A DNA stretch of 26,052 nt from assembly GCA_023807065.1 (NCBI GenBank), contig JAJJLU010000631.1, positions 1-26,052 on the forward strand. Direction: 5' to 3'. This document shows positions 17,980 to 25,655 of this stretch, in pieces (the stretch's first letter is position 1; the number at the start of each line of letters is the position of its first letter). This DNA comes from Isotricha intestinalis (Eukaryota > Ciliophora > Litostomatea > Vestibuliferida > Isotrichidae). The notes under the pieces were generated by a model. The model was not told the origin of the DNA. It worked only from the letters and a program-made list of their open reading frames with translations, and ran no database searches. The translations under genes were made by a program, and so were the position numbers.

Positions 17980-18441
17980 ATGTCATTAATACCTGAAATA
18001 AGTGAAGATGAATCTTTTGAAAAAATAAAAAATGGATTTAAAATAAATTTAATTCAAATGAAAGATGGAGATTCAGGTAAAATGATGTGGGATTGTAAAG
18101 ATTGGGATTTTTCATCTCCTAATCAAATAGTAAAAATATCAAAAGAATTATTAAAATGTAAAATAATAAAAAGAAATGTTAATTTTTCTTCAGTTGAAAA
18201 AATAGAAGATTTAGAATTAGTTCAAAATTTTTATTTAATGAGAGAATTATTTGAATCTTCAAGATTTAATTTTGGTTTTGTTATTCCTAATTCAACAAAT
18301 GATTGGGAACAAATAATTGAAGCCAAAGAAGATGGGGTTTTACCTGCTGAAATTTTATCTGGAAAATTAAATGTTGAAACACTTTTTTTATGTGAAGGAA
18401 AAATTATTGTTCAAAATAAAATTTTAATTTATTATGTATAA
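17980..18441 (+). CDS. PDE6D: PDE6-delta prenyl-binding chaperone
   Basis: 153 aa, almost exactly the length of animal PDE6D (about 150). The family blocks are in order: GFKINLIQMKDGDSGKMMWD (19-38), a KxLLKCKIIKRNVNFSS block (55-71), LVQNFYLMRELFE (80-92), FNFGFVIPNSTNDW (97-110), PAEILSGKLNVETLFLCEG (122-140) and the C-terminal IYYV. The protein forms an immunoglobulin-like beta-sandwich that shields farnesyl or geranylgeranyl tails of small GTPases and other lipidated proteins. ARL2/ARL3-GTP releases the cargo, especially for delivery into cilia. Its presence supports a ciliated organism. The 17980 ATG aligns with the family N-terminus. Confidence 0.95.
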   Translation: MSLIPEISEDESFEKIKNGFKINLIQMKDGDSGKMMWDCKDWDFSSPNQIVKISKELLKCKIIKRNVNFSSVEKIEDLELVQNFYLMRELFESSRFNFGFVIPNSTNDWEQIIEAKEDGVLPAEILSGKLNVETLFLCEGKIIVQNKILIYYV

Positions 18442-18805
18442 AATACATTTTTTTAAATTATTTTTAATTTTTTGAGATTTTTATTGAAAATTTTTTTTAA
18501 TTGAATAATTGGTTTTTTTTTGTTTATTTTCAAAAAATATTTTTTATTTAATTAATTTCTTCATTTATTTAAAGAATTTAAATTTCATGTTTTAAATTAT
18601 CTACAAATGATGTATTTAAATATGTATAAGAAACAAATCAATTAAAAATTACAAAAATAATATTGAATTATAAAAGAAAATTATATTAAAAAATAGAAAA
18701 TAGACTTATTCTATATTTTAATTAAAAAAATGAAAATTCCTTTAATTTTCATTTAATATATAAGAAGACCTCATTTTCTAAAAAACAAATAAAATCATAT
18801 TTCCA
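18442..18805. other. AT-rich intergenic spacer
   Basis: This lies between two plus-strand genes. A perfect 11-bp stem with a 5-base loop lies at 18728-18754, and the rest is A/T runs. No coding relic or RNA gene is supported. Confidence 0.5.
18728..18754. repeat. perfect 11-bp inverted repeat, hairpin-capable
   Basis: AAATGAAAATT, loop CCTTT, AATTTTCATTT, ending 51 bases before the start codon of the PH-domain gene. It may lie in its promoter or 5' leader. In DNA this AT-rich, stems of this length occur by chance, so function is doubtful. Confidence 0.3.
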
Positions 18806-19420
18806 ATGAGTATAATTTCAGGATATCTTAGAAAATATAAGAGAGATATATTTTTACCTGGAAATACAAATAAAAGATGGTTTGAAATTAATTTTGATAA
18901 ACAAACATTTTCAATAAAAAAAACTCAAGAAAATCCAGATTACAAAGAAATAATTAAATTTAATGAAATAAAAGAATATTATCCCACTTTAGGAAAAAAT
19001 TTTCAAAATGTTTGTGATTATAAATATGGTTTTTTGGTAAAAACTATAAATAGAAGATATTTTCTTTATGCTAAAACTGAAGAAGAAAAGAATAAATGGG
19101 ATGAAGCTTTTTCAACAATTGTAGGAAAAAAAAATGAAAATGAAAAAAAAATAAATGTTAGAAATAGTTGTTTTAATAATAATGATTGTGAAGAGTATAC
19201 TATATTTAAAGTATGTCATACTCAAACTGAATCCCATTTTTCTTCTCGAAAAACTAGTGGTGATAGTAATAGAGATAATAAAATAAATTATAAATTTAAA
19301 AAAAATGATCAAGAACTTAATCTTCTTCAAAGAAAAAATTCAGTTGTGACTTATTCTAATCCAAACAATAAAATTGATTTGGATAAAAATAAAAAAAAGA
19401 GATTTTCTTTTTTTTATTAA
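18806..19420 (+). CDS. PH-domain protein
   Basis: 204 aa. Residues 1-107 form a pleckstrin-homology domain. It opens with GYLRKYKR (6-13), followed by KRWFEINFD (23-31), the typical second strand. A loop/strand run reaches YGFLVKTINRRYFLYAKTEEE (74-94), and the C-terminal helix EKNKWDEAFSTI carries the near-invariant PH Trp (Trp98). Basic residues Lys10, Lys12, Lys23 and Arg24 in the first loop could bind phosphoinositide head groups. The remaining 95 residues are Asn/Lys/Ser-rich and probably disordered, ending in a basic/aromatic tail. Likely a small membrane-recruited adaptor. No catalytic domain. Stop is TAA. Confidence 0.85.
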   Translation: MSIISGYLRKYKRDIFLPGNTNKRWFEINFDKQTFSIKKTQENPDYKEIIKFNEIKEYYPTLGKNFQNVCDYKYGFLVKTINRRYFLYAKTEEEKNKWDEAFSTIVGKKNENEKKINVRNSCFNNNDCEEYTIFKVCHTQTESHFSSRKTSGDSNRDNKINYKFKKNDQELNLLQRKNSVVTYSNPNNKIDLDKNKKKRFSFFY

Positions 19421-19941
19421 AACTTATAGTATATGAATTCCTTTATATTTAAATACTTAAGTAAAGGAATATAAATAAATAAATATATTTATTATTGGAA
19501 TATTTCAGAGTTATATTTATAAAAGTTTAAGTTTTAATATTAATCACATTTCTTATAAAAAATTATTTAATATTTTTTAATTAATAAAGATATTAATTTA
19601 TTATAGTTAAATAGGATTATTAGTTAAATAAATGTAAAAGTAGTTATATATTTTTACTGTTTTACTTACAATAATTATTTTTATGAGAAAATAATAAAGG
19701 TCAATGATGGAATTAAACAATAAATTCTTATTATCTATTTATTTGATATTTTCTCATTAATATTTAATTAACAAAATTATATTGTTTATATTTTATCAAA
19801 AATTCACAAATAAAAAAAATATTTTTTCATATAATTTAATAATTAATTTAATATATATAAATATAAAATATATATACTAAATAACTATTGATAATATATA
19901 TTTTTTTACAAACATTCAACAATTTGAAAAAAATATTTTTC
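19421..19941. other. AT-rich spacer between convergent genes
   Basis: This holds the 3' ends of the PH gene (plus) and the PP1-docking gene (minus). It contains a 9-bp stem at 19437-19470 and an 11-bp inverted repeat (19683-19693 with 19747-19757, ATGAGAAAATA and its complement). No coding relic that I can support. Confidence 0.5.
19437..19470. repeat. stem-loop just downstream of the PH-domain gene
   Basis: ATTCCTTTA pairs perfectly with TAAAGGAAT across a 16-base loop, starting 16 bases after the stop codon. It could fold in the 3' UTR and affect 3'-end formation or stability. Chance is possible. Confidence 0.3.
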
Positions 19942-20781
19942 TCAATATGAAAATTGAACATTTCCAAAACTAACTCTTTTAAACATATTTTTTTCACTTA
20001 TTCTTCTTTTTTTTAAACCATTTAAAATTCTTGTACTTACTTTTAAAATACTTTTAGGTTTAAATAATTTCTTTTTTGGATAACTTAATTTATCATGAAG
20101 ACTATTCCATTTATTAAAATAATTTTTTCCTTTAATTGAACTTGCAGATGTTTTTAAACTATTAAATCCACTTTCATTATTTAAATTTATTCCATTCTCT
20201 CTTAAAAATAAACTAATAAATTTTATTTCCTTTTCTTTTTTTCTTGTTTGTTCTAATTCTTCTTTTTTTATTTTTTCAAAATTAATTATGTTTACAAAAT
20301 AACCATTTTCTTCTGTTGTATAATATTTTGGATCTATTATTATTTTTCCATCTGAAATAAAATTTACATTATATTCTTTTTTATTTATTTTATTTCTTGG
20401 AATATAAATTGCTAATTTTTCTATGAAAGGGTCATATTCAAAATTAAATGTTTTAATTATTTTCCCAAAAAATACGTTTAATTGCATATTTTTTTCATTT
20501 GATAACTCTCTTGTTATTACGAAATTTGTTTTTATTTTTGATAAATAATTTTGAACTTTTTTTCTCACTATAAATGATTTAAGAATTGCTGTTATTTTTA
20601 AACTACTTTCATTTCTTTTTTGTAATAAATTTCTAATAAGTAAATATTTCTTGATATTTAATTTAGGGTTATAAATATATTTGAATTGATTAATTATTTT
20701 GTTTGCACTATTTTTTCTATCTTGAACTATCTTATTAATTATCAATTGGTTTTTTTCTTCGTTTCTAATTGTTGTATTCAT
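19942..20781 (-). CDS. PP1-docking protein with CBM48-like domain (candidate glycogen-targeting subunit)
   Basis: A 279-aa basic protein. N-terminal helices include a degenerate IQ-like stretch (ILKSFIVRKKVQNYL, 66-80). Residues about 97-170 resemble the AMPK-beta/CBM48 glycogen-binding fold: strand NVFFGK (102-107), FNFEYDPF (112-119), then FISDGKIIIDP (141-151) and NGYFVNIINF (159-168). These match the F-I-V-D-G-x-W-x-x-D-P ... G-x-x-N-N-x-I signature, except that the Trp of the sugar-stacking position is replaced. The C-terminus carries both classic PP1-docking motifs in the usual order: SILK (244-247) and RVSF (269-272), with FxF-like residues after it. I infer a regulatory subunit that brings PP1 to a carbohydrate or other target. 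This exact combination is not one I know as a named family. Stop is TGA. Confidence 0.6.
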   Translation of the reverse strand: MNTTIRNEEKNQLIINKIVQDRKNSANKIINQFKYIYNPKLNIKKYLLIRNLLQKRNESSLKITAILKSFIVRKKVQNYLSKIKTNFVITRELSNEKNMQLNVFFGKIIKTFNFEYDPFIEKLAIYIPRNKINKKEYNVNFISDGKIIIDPKYYTTEENGYFVNIINFEKIKKEELEQTRKKEKEIKFISLFLRENGINLNNESGFNSLKTSASSIKGKNYFNKWNSLHDKLSYPKKKLFKPKSILKVSTRILNGLKKRRISEKNMFKRVSFGNVQFSY

Positions 20782-20898
20782 AAAATAAAAAAATGTGAGT
20801 AACTCAATATTTATAAAATTTCATACTATTAAATTATTTTTTTATTAAATATTATCTTATAAATACTATTAATTTTAAATTCAATAAAAGTTAAAAAA

Positions 20899-22881
20899 TT
20901 AATTATATTTATTATTATACAAATTATAAATTAAATTAGTAAAAAATTTGGCTTTACTTTGAATACTTTCATCTTTAAATTGTTTAATTTCATTCATTGT
21001 ATTTATTAAATCATTACCTAAAAGATTATTTTCATAAGTTAAAATATCATGATCTATATATTGAATTGTATTAAATAATATATTTTCAATAAAATGAGAT
21101 TTATAAATTTTACTTAATCTCAAAATTATTTTTTTAAACAATTCTTTTGAGACTTTTAAATCATCTAAATGGCTTCTTGATATAATTAAAAGTCTAATTA
21201 AATAAATGTCATCACCTAGAATATTTTCAAAAGCCTGTTCATAATCATTATTATTTAAATAATTAAGTGAAGTAATAAAATCTTCTTTTTCTTCTTCATC
21301 AACTAATGTTTCATCTAATATATTATTATGATGTTTATAAATACTATATAAATTTTCCTCTATTGAATTAGTAGTTCTAATTAATCTATTTTCAACCCTA
21401 TATAATTTTGAATTTATTTTCTTTTCACAATCATATAAATTTGTTTTAATATTATTAAATTTATCTATTATATCTGAAATATTTATCATTTGAAAAGTAT
21501 AATCGTTTTCATTTAGTTTTTTTATTTCATTATTTTCATTTTCATCAATTTCTGTTGTTGATACATTAAAATTCCTATTATTAATATAATTATTATTATT
21601 ATTATAATTAACTGGTTTTAAATTCTTTCCTTCAAAATTAATTTCATCATTGAAATTAAATATATTGTTCGTAAACTTATTATTATTGTAATCATTTGAT
21701 TTTATCATATTTTCATCAAATTTAATTTCTTCTTTAAAATCATATACATTATTATTATTTGGAAAATAATTATTAGTTTGTATTGGATTAAAATTTTTAA
21801 TACTATATTTTTGAATTCTTCTTTCAGTTAATTTAGGTAATTGATTAATATTATTATGAACATTATATTTCTTTGAATTAGGTTTTTTGAAACTTGGTTC
21901 AACAAAATCAGTTATAGTAGAAGAAGATTTATCTTCTTCATTATTTTCAATGCTATTATTTAATATTTTTAAAGCTTTTTTTATACTTTCTCTTACATTT
22001 TTATTTCTATGACTTGTATAACTTGTTAATAATTGGATTATTGATACTAAATAATCAATTTGCTTTTTTCTTTTTTTCATTTTTTTTCCTAATAAAGCTA
22101 AAATATTTACACAATTTATTATTGTTCCTGGTTTTAAATTATTTTTTTTATCTAATATTTGAAGCAATTTTTTTATTATAGCATTAATTTTATTTTCAAA
22201 AAATTCAAATTCATAAAAATTAATAAGATTATATAAACATTCATATAAATATTCATTTTCATATTGATTAACATTTATTTTAAGAATAACATCATTTATA
22301 AAATTATTTTCATTTATTATCAAATCAAAAATTATTAAAGAACTTTTACTTTTATCTTTAATAAGAAATATTAAATCGTTTAAATAAATACAACAAGCAT
22401 TTTTAACATAAGCATTACTATTATTAAGTATATTATAAACAAAAGGTTCAACAAAGATTTTATTTAAATTATCTCTATCATTTTTATCCATACATAAATT
22501 TAATAATTCAAGAATAGAATAAGAACAAGCTTTTTGTATAATATAATCATTAGTTTTAAAAGTATTATTTCTTAAATGAGCAACAATTCTATTAATTGTT
22601 TTAATTAATGATTTTGGATTATCTAAAGGATCTAACAAATTTGTCCTATAAATATTAGCGATATAACCAAATAATATTGTTATTCTTTCCTTAGCATTTA
22701 TTGAGTTTGTATTAAATGTCATTAATGAATTTAAATATACTCTTAATGATTTATCATTCGAATTTTCTTTTATTATATTTTTTAATTGAGAATATGAGGT
22801 ATCTTTTGTATCATTAACAGTTAATTTTTGCAATAATTCTATAAATTTTTTCCTTAATTCTAAATTATCATCATCTGACAT
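20899..22881 (-). CDS. TORTIFOLIA1/SPIRAL2-like HEAT-repeat microtubule protein
   Basis: 660 aa. Residues 1-312 are alpha-helical HEAT/TOG-like repeats that begin with the TOR1/SPR2 signature (ELRKKFIELLQKLTVNDT, then a helix ending in YLNSLM, 8-54). An Asn-rich disordered linker follows (313-460), then a short coiled coil (about 465-520). The C-terminal helical domain (about 530-655) contains FITSLNYLNNNDYEQAFENI and GDDIYLIRLL. This corresponds to the TOR1 C-terminal pattern 'A-L-x-x-G-D-x-x-x-A-F-x-x-x-L-x-x-x-D-x-x-L-x-R-L'. Plant SPIRAL2 tracks and stabilises microtubule minus ends and affects severing; a cortical or ciliary microtubule role here is inference. It lies 117 bp upstream of the PP1-docking gene on the same strand. 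Stop is TAA. Confidence 0.65.
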   Translation of the reverse strand: MSDDDNLELRKKFIELLQKLTVNDTKDTSYSQLKNIIKENSNDKSLRVYLNSLMTFNTNSINAKERITILFGYIANIYRTNLLDPLDNPKSLIKTINRIVAHLRNNTFKTNDYIIQKACSYSILELLNLCMDKNDRDNLNKIFVEPFVYNILNNSNAYVKNACCIYLNDLIFLIKDKSKSSLIIFDLIINENNFINDVILKINVNQYENEYLYECLYNLINFYEFEFFENKINAIIKKLLQILDKKNNLKPGTIINCVNILALLGKKMKKRKKQIDYLVSIIQLLTSYTSHRNKNVRESIKKALKILNNSIENNEEDKSSSTITDFVEPSFKKPNSKKYNVHNNINQLPKLTERRIQKYSIKNFNPIQTNNYFPNNNNVYDFKEEIKFDENMIKSNDYNNNKFTNNIFNFNDEINFEGKNLKPVNYNNNNNYINNRNFNVSTTEIDENENNEIKKLNENDYTFQMINISDIIDKFNNIKTNLYDCEKKINSKLYRVENRLIRTTNSIEENLYSIYKHHNNILDETLVDEEEKEDFITSLNYLNNNDYEQAFENILGDDIYLIRLLIISRSHLDDLKVSKELFKKIILRLSKIYKSHFIENILFNTIQYIDHDILTYENNLLGNDLINTMNEIKQFKDESIQSKAKFFTNLIYNLYNNKYN

Positions 22882-23573
22882 TTAAAAATTATAATTAAAA
22901 TAAATTTAATTATAACAATAAGAGAGAATATGGAAATAGGAAAAAAAAATAAAAAGAAAAATCATTTTTTATTTTTAAAAGTTATTTTCACCAAAAAGAA
23001 AAATGGAATATAAATTATTCAGCAATTTAATTAATAAAAAAGAAAAAATTAAACAAAGATTTGTAAATATATAAATCAGCTTAATATATATCAAAAAAAT
23101 AAAAGAAAAATAAAGAATCAAGAATCAAATTAATCAATGAGTAAAACAAAACACAAATTTCAAAAACAATGATATAGAATTTAAAGAAAAAGCTGAAATT
23201 TATATAAATAAGAAAATGCAGGAAAAGAAACAATATTATATCATTATTTAGATTAAGTGAATAAATCATTAATAAAGTTTAAATGAATGTTTACAATATA
23301 AAATATCATGTATTTGCCAAAATGATATTGAAGAAGGAGATAAAATTAAAAATCAAATATAAATATTTTATTCCATTTGTATTAAAATTGGTTATCAAAA
23401 GAAAAAAAATTACTTATAAATTCAATATTTTGATTTTAGAATATATATTTACATTTAATAATTTACTTATTTTTTATTTATTTATACCATATAAATTTAA
23501 ATTGAAATAAATATTTTTAAATTTTTAATTGTACAATATCATTGCATAAAACAATTAATTTTTGAAATTAATA
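22882..23573. other. divergent spacer containing a RING-protein relic
   Basis: This 692-bp region lies between the TOR1-like gene (minus) and the 361-aa gene (plus). About 500 bp of it is the decayed RING gene annotated at 23003-23510. The remaining flanks are A/T-rich and must hold the two promoters. Confidence 0.5.
23003..23510 (+). pseudogene. decayed RING-finger protein gene
   Basis: From ATG 23003 one frame stays coding-like for about 130 codons in spite of eight in-frame stops (at 23072, 23111, 23138, 23249, 23258, 23270, 23273 and 23360). Recognisable patches are MEYKLFSNLINKKEKIKQRF; NTNFKNNDIEFKEKAEIYIN (23150-23209); and the first half of a RING-H2, SCICQNDIEEGDKIK (23306-23350). 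FYSICIK (23366-23386) then stands where F-H-x-x-C-I lies in intact RINGs, with His changed to Tyr. The following W-L of the E2-binding site (TGG TTA at 23389) is in the next frame, indicating a frameshift, and the last Cys pair is lost. The 75-codon open frame at 23283-23510 is a by-product of the broken reading frame. Confidence 0.6.
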
Positions 23574-24659
23574 ATGTCAAATAATTATAAGAATTATTAT
23601 AATATTGTTAATTTTCATAATAGATCAAAGAATTACCAAATGAAAAAACCTATTCATTCAAATAGTGAGAATATCAGAGAAGTAGAAATTAATTCTTTGA
23701 GTCAAACAGAGCCTTCTAAAAAAAAAGAAATTTTTAAAAATTCAAACAAACAAAAAATTGAAAATGAAATTTATCAATTTGATAATTTTTCAAAAACCAA
23801 TGATGAAACTTTTAGTATTACTAATTTTAAACAAGAATTTTCAGGAAATAATATTGATGATATAATTTATAGAGATATTGCTACAACTCAAATTAAAAAT
23901 TTAGTGAATAAATTAGATGATATTGATTTTGATAAAAAATTTAATGATATTTCAAATAAATTAATTGATGTGAATAGTTCTGTTCAAAATACAATTGGAG
24001 ATTATATTGAAAAAAAAGACGAAAAAATAAAAGAAATGAAAGAACTATTTAATTGGCATTGTATAATGGATTTAAGAAAAAATTTAATAAAATTAAAAGG
24101 GGAAAAATATGCTGAAAATTATGTGATTCGAAATGTTTTTGATTTTGAAAAATATTATAATAATATATTACCTTATGATTTAAAAAATATAATACTCAAA
24201 AATAATACTTCATTTTCAGATATAATTAATAAAATTTATTTTGATTTTAAAAAAAATAATAAAAATGAAGAAAATTTAAATGATAAATTTTGGTTTATTG
24301 TTAATTCATTTTCAGAAGAAAATGATATTTTAAAAGAAAATAAATTAACATTAAATTTAAGTGGAAATGTTTATAGAATAATAAAACATTTCAGAGGATT
24401 ATCTGATGAGATAATCATTGACTTTGGAGAAATAATTTGTTATATAGATAAAAAAGAAAAAATAAATAAAGCAAAAAAGTTAATGAATATAGTTATTAGT
24501 TTAATTTATGAAATTTTAAGTAGACAAGTTGAAATATCTGAAATTGAAAATAAAATTTTTTCTTATGGACATTTTTATTATGGTTCAAAAGAAGAAAATA
24601 TAGAATTAGAAGACTTCTCTGAAAATTCAATTTTTTATGATTTCATTGAATTAAATTAA
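23574..24659 (+). CDS. hypothetical protein, 361 aa
   Basis: Family not recognised. The open frame can be extended upstream to a TTG at 23562, but the ATG at 23574, in an AATTAATAATG context, is the natural start. The first 90 residues are Asn/Ser/Lys-rich and disordered. Residues about 95-160 form a helical, probably coiled-coil stretch (IKNLVNKLDDIDFDKKFNDI and following). The rest is a compact mixed alpha/beta region with FNWHCIMDLRKNL, NDKFWFIVNSF and KHFRGLSDEIIIDFGEIICY, ending in an acidic tail with aromatic residues. No signal peptide, membrane segment, zinc ligand set or catalytic motif is seen. Normal codon use and a clean 361-codon frame support a real gene. Stop is TAA. Confidence 0.7.
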   Translation: MSNNYKNYYNIVNFHNRSKNYQMKKPIHSNSENIREVEINSLSQTEPSKKKEIFKNSNKQKIENEIYQFDNFSKTNDETFSITNFKQEFSGNNIDDIIYRDIATTQIKNLVNKLDDIDFDKKFNDISNKLIDVNSSVQNTIGDYIEKKDEKIKEMKELFNWHCIMDLRKNLIKLKGEKYAENYVIRNVFDFEKYYNNILPYDLKNIILKNNTSFSDIINKIYFDFKKNNKNEENLNDKFWFIVNSFSEENDILKENKLTLNLSGNVYRIIKHFRGLSDEIIIDFGEIICYIDKKEKINKAKKLMNIVISLIYEILSRQVEISEIENKIFSYGHFYYGSKEENIELEDFSENSIFYDFIELN

Positions 24660-25645
24660 TAATGGAAATATTCTTATTTATCTCCTATAATTAATTTATA
24701 ATTAATTTTTATAATATATATAACAAATTATTCCTAAAAAAATAAATCTTTTATATTCTATTTTTAAAAAAATATTATCTTTTAATAAAACAATATAAAA
24801 ATAAATTAGTTTTAGAAAATTCTTACTGAAATAAAACAAGTATAAGAAAAACATATGGGATAAAAAATTACCATCATTCATTCAGACATTTCAAGAGCAA
24901 TTTCAAAAAATTTTGTAGTATTTATTAAAGAAGAAATAATACTTTCAAAATAAAAAATAATATTTAAATTATTTTAATTTTCAAATTAAAAAAACTCTAA
25001 TAAATGACAAAAAAAAGGAATTAAACAATAACTCAGAACTCTTATTACATTATATAATAATATACTTTTATTTTCTGTCATTAAATTTGTATTTATAATT
25101 ATTAAGTCCATTTTGAATGTTTCACACTTATTATTTTCTAATTTAAAAATAAAGATAATAATATCAATATTTGGGAAATGGTCTAAATAATAAAAAATAA
25201 TTTAAAAATCTTTTTGAAATGTTTACAATACAATTAAACTGATATACATTATTATCTCTAGATTTAATAAAGATTTTATAGAAATATGGATTAATCATTC
25301 CATCAAAAGCAATAATTAAATTTAAAAGAGTAATATATTTGTAAAAAGATAAATGTTTAAATCTATAGTATTTGTAACATTTGAATTCTCAATCATTACT
25401 TTTTTTATTTTTATTTAAAAATTCTTTAATATTTTCTATAAATTATTTTAATTTCATTATCATTTTTTAAAATATAATATATGATTTTTTAATCTTATTT
25501 TCTTATAGGCTATATATCAGAATTATTAAAGGGTAAATTAATGAAAATTTATTAATATTAAGCATAATATTGTTTTTAGAATTTGAAAAACAAAAATCAA
25601 AACAACAAATCATCAATTAATTAAAAAACTTGAATATAAAAGGAC
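24660..25645. other. AT-rich spacer largely occupied by decayed minus-strand coding sequence
   Basis: The left 300 bp (24660-24985) is A/T-rich with nothing recognisable. The rest carries the relic annotated at 24986-25655. Confidence 0.45.
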
Positions 25646-25655
25646 TCATACCAAT
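24986..25655 (-). pseudogene. decayed 3' part of the gene at the right edge
   Basis: Read on the minus strand. The frame that starts just before the stop of the 118-codon ORF (shifted by one base) continues with patches such as SNSKNNIMLNINKFSLIYPL and IENIKEFLNKNKKSND. It then opens for 74 codons (25388-25167), including LNLIIAFDGMINPYFYKIF and SRDNNVYQFNCIVNISKRF. A second open stretch of 71 codons in another frame (25201-24989) overlaps its end, with FPNIDIIIFIFKLENNKCE, TFKMDLIIINTNLMTENKS and VLSYCLIPFFCHLLEFF, up to a TAA at 24986. The Gly, Asp, Cys, Met and Pro codons and the clean frame hand-over indicate a former gene broken by frameshifts and stops. The family is not recognised. Confidence 0.45.

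Noticed and set aside
19683..19757. 11-bp inverted repeat with a 53-base spacer as a mobile element
   Set aside because: There is no target duplication and no G+C contrast. Such repeats are expected by chance in DNA this AT-rich.
23081..23269. Minus-strand 62-codon hydrophobic ORF
   Set aside because: It is antisense to the RING relic, whose plus-strand frame has better coding content.
23283..23510. Open frame of 75 codons
   Set aside because: Its composition is Lys/Ile/Phe noise. A different frame over the same DNA shows the RING motif, so this is a by-product of the broken RING gene.
23562..23573. TTG-initiated extension of the 361-aa gene
   Set aside because: Eukaryotic starts are normally ATG; the ATG at 23574 lies four codons downstream in a typical A-rich context.
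25381..25400. TGA read as Trp to join the minus-strand frames
   Set aside because: TGA ends at least two otherwise complete genes, and TAA stops still interrupt the same relic.
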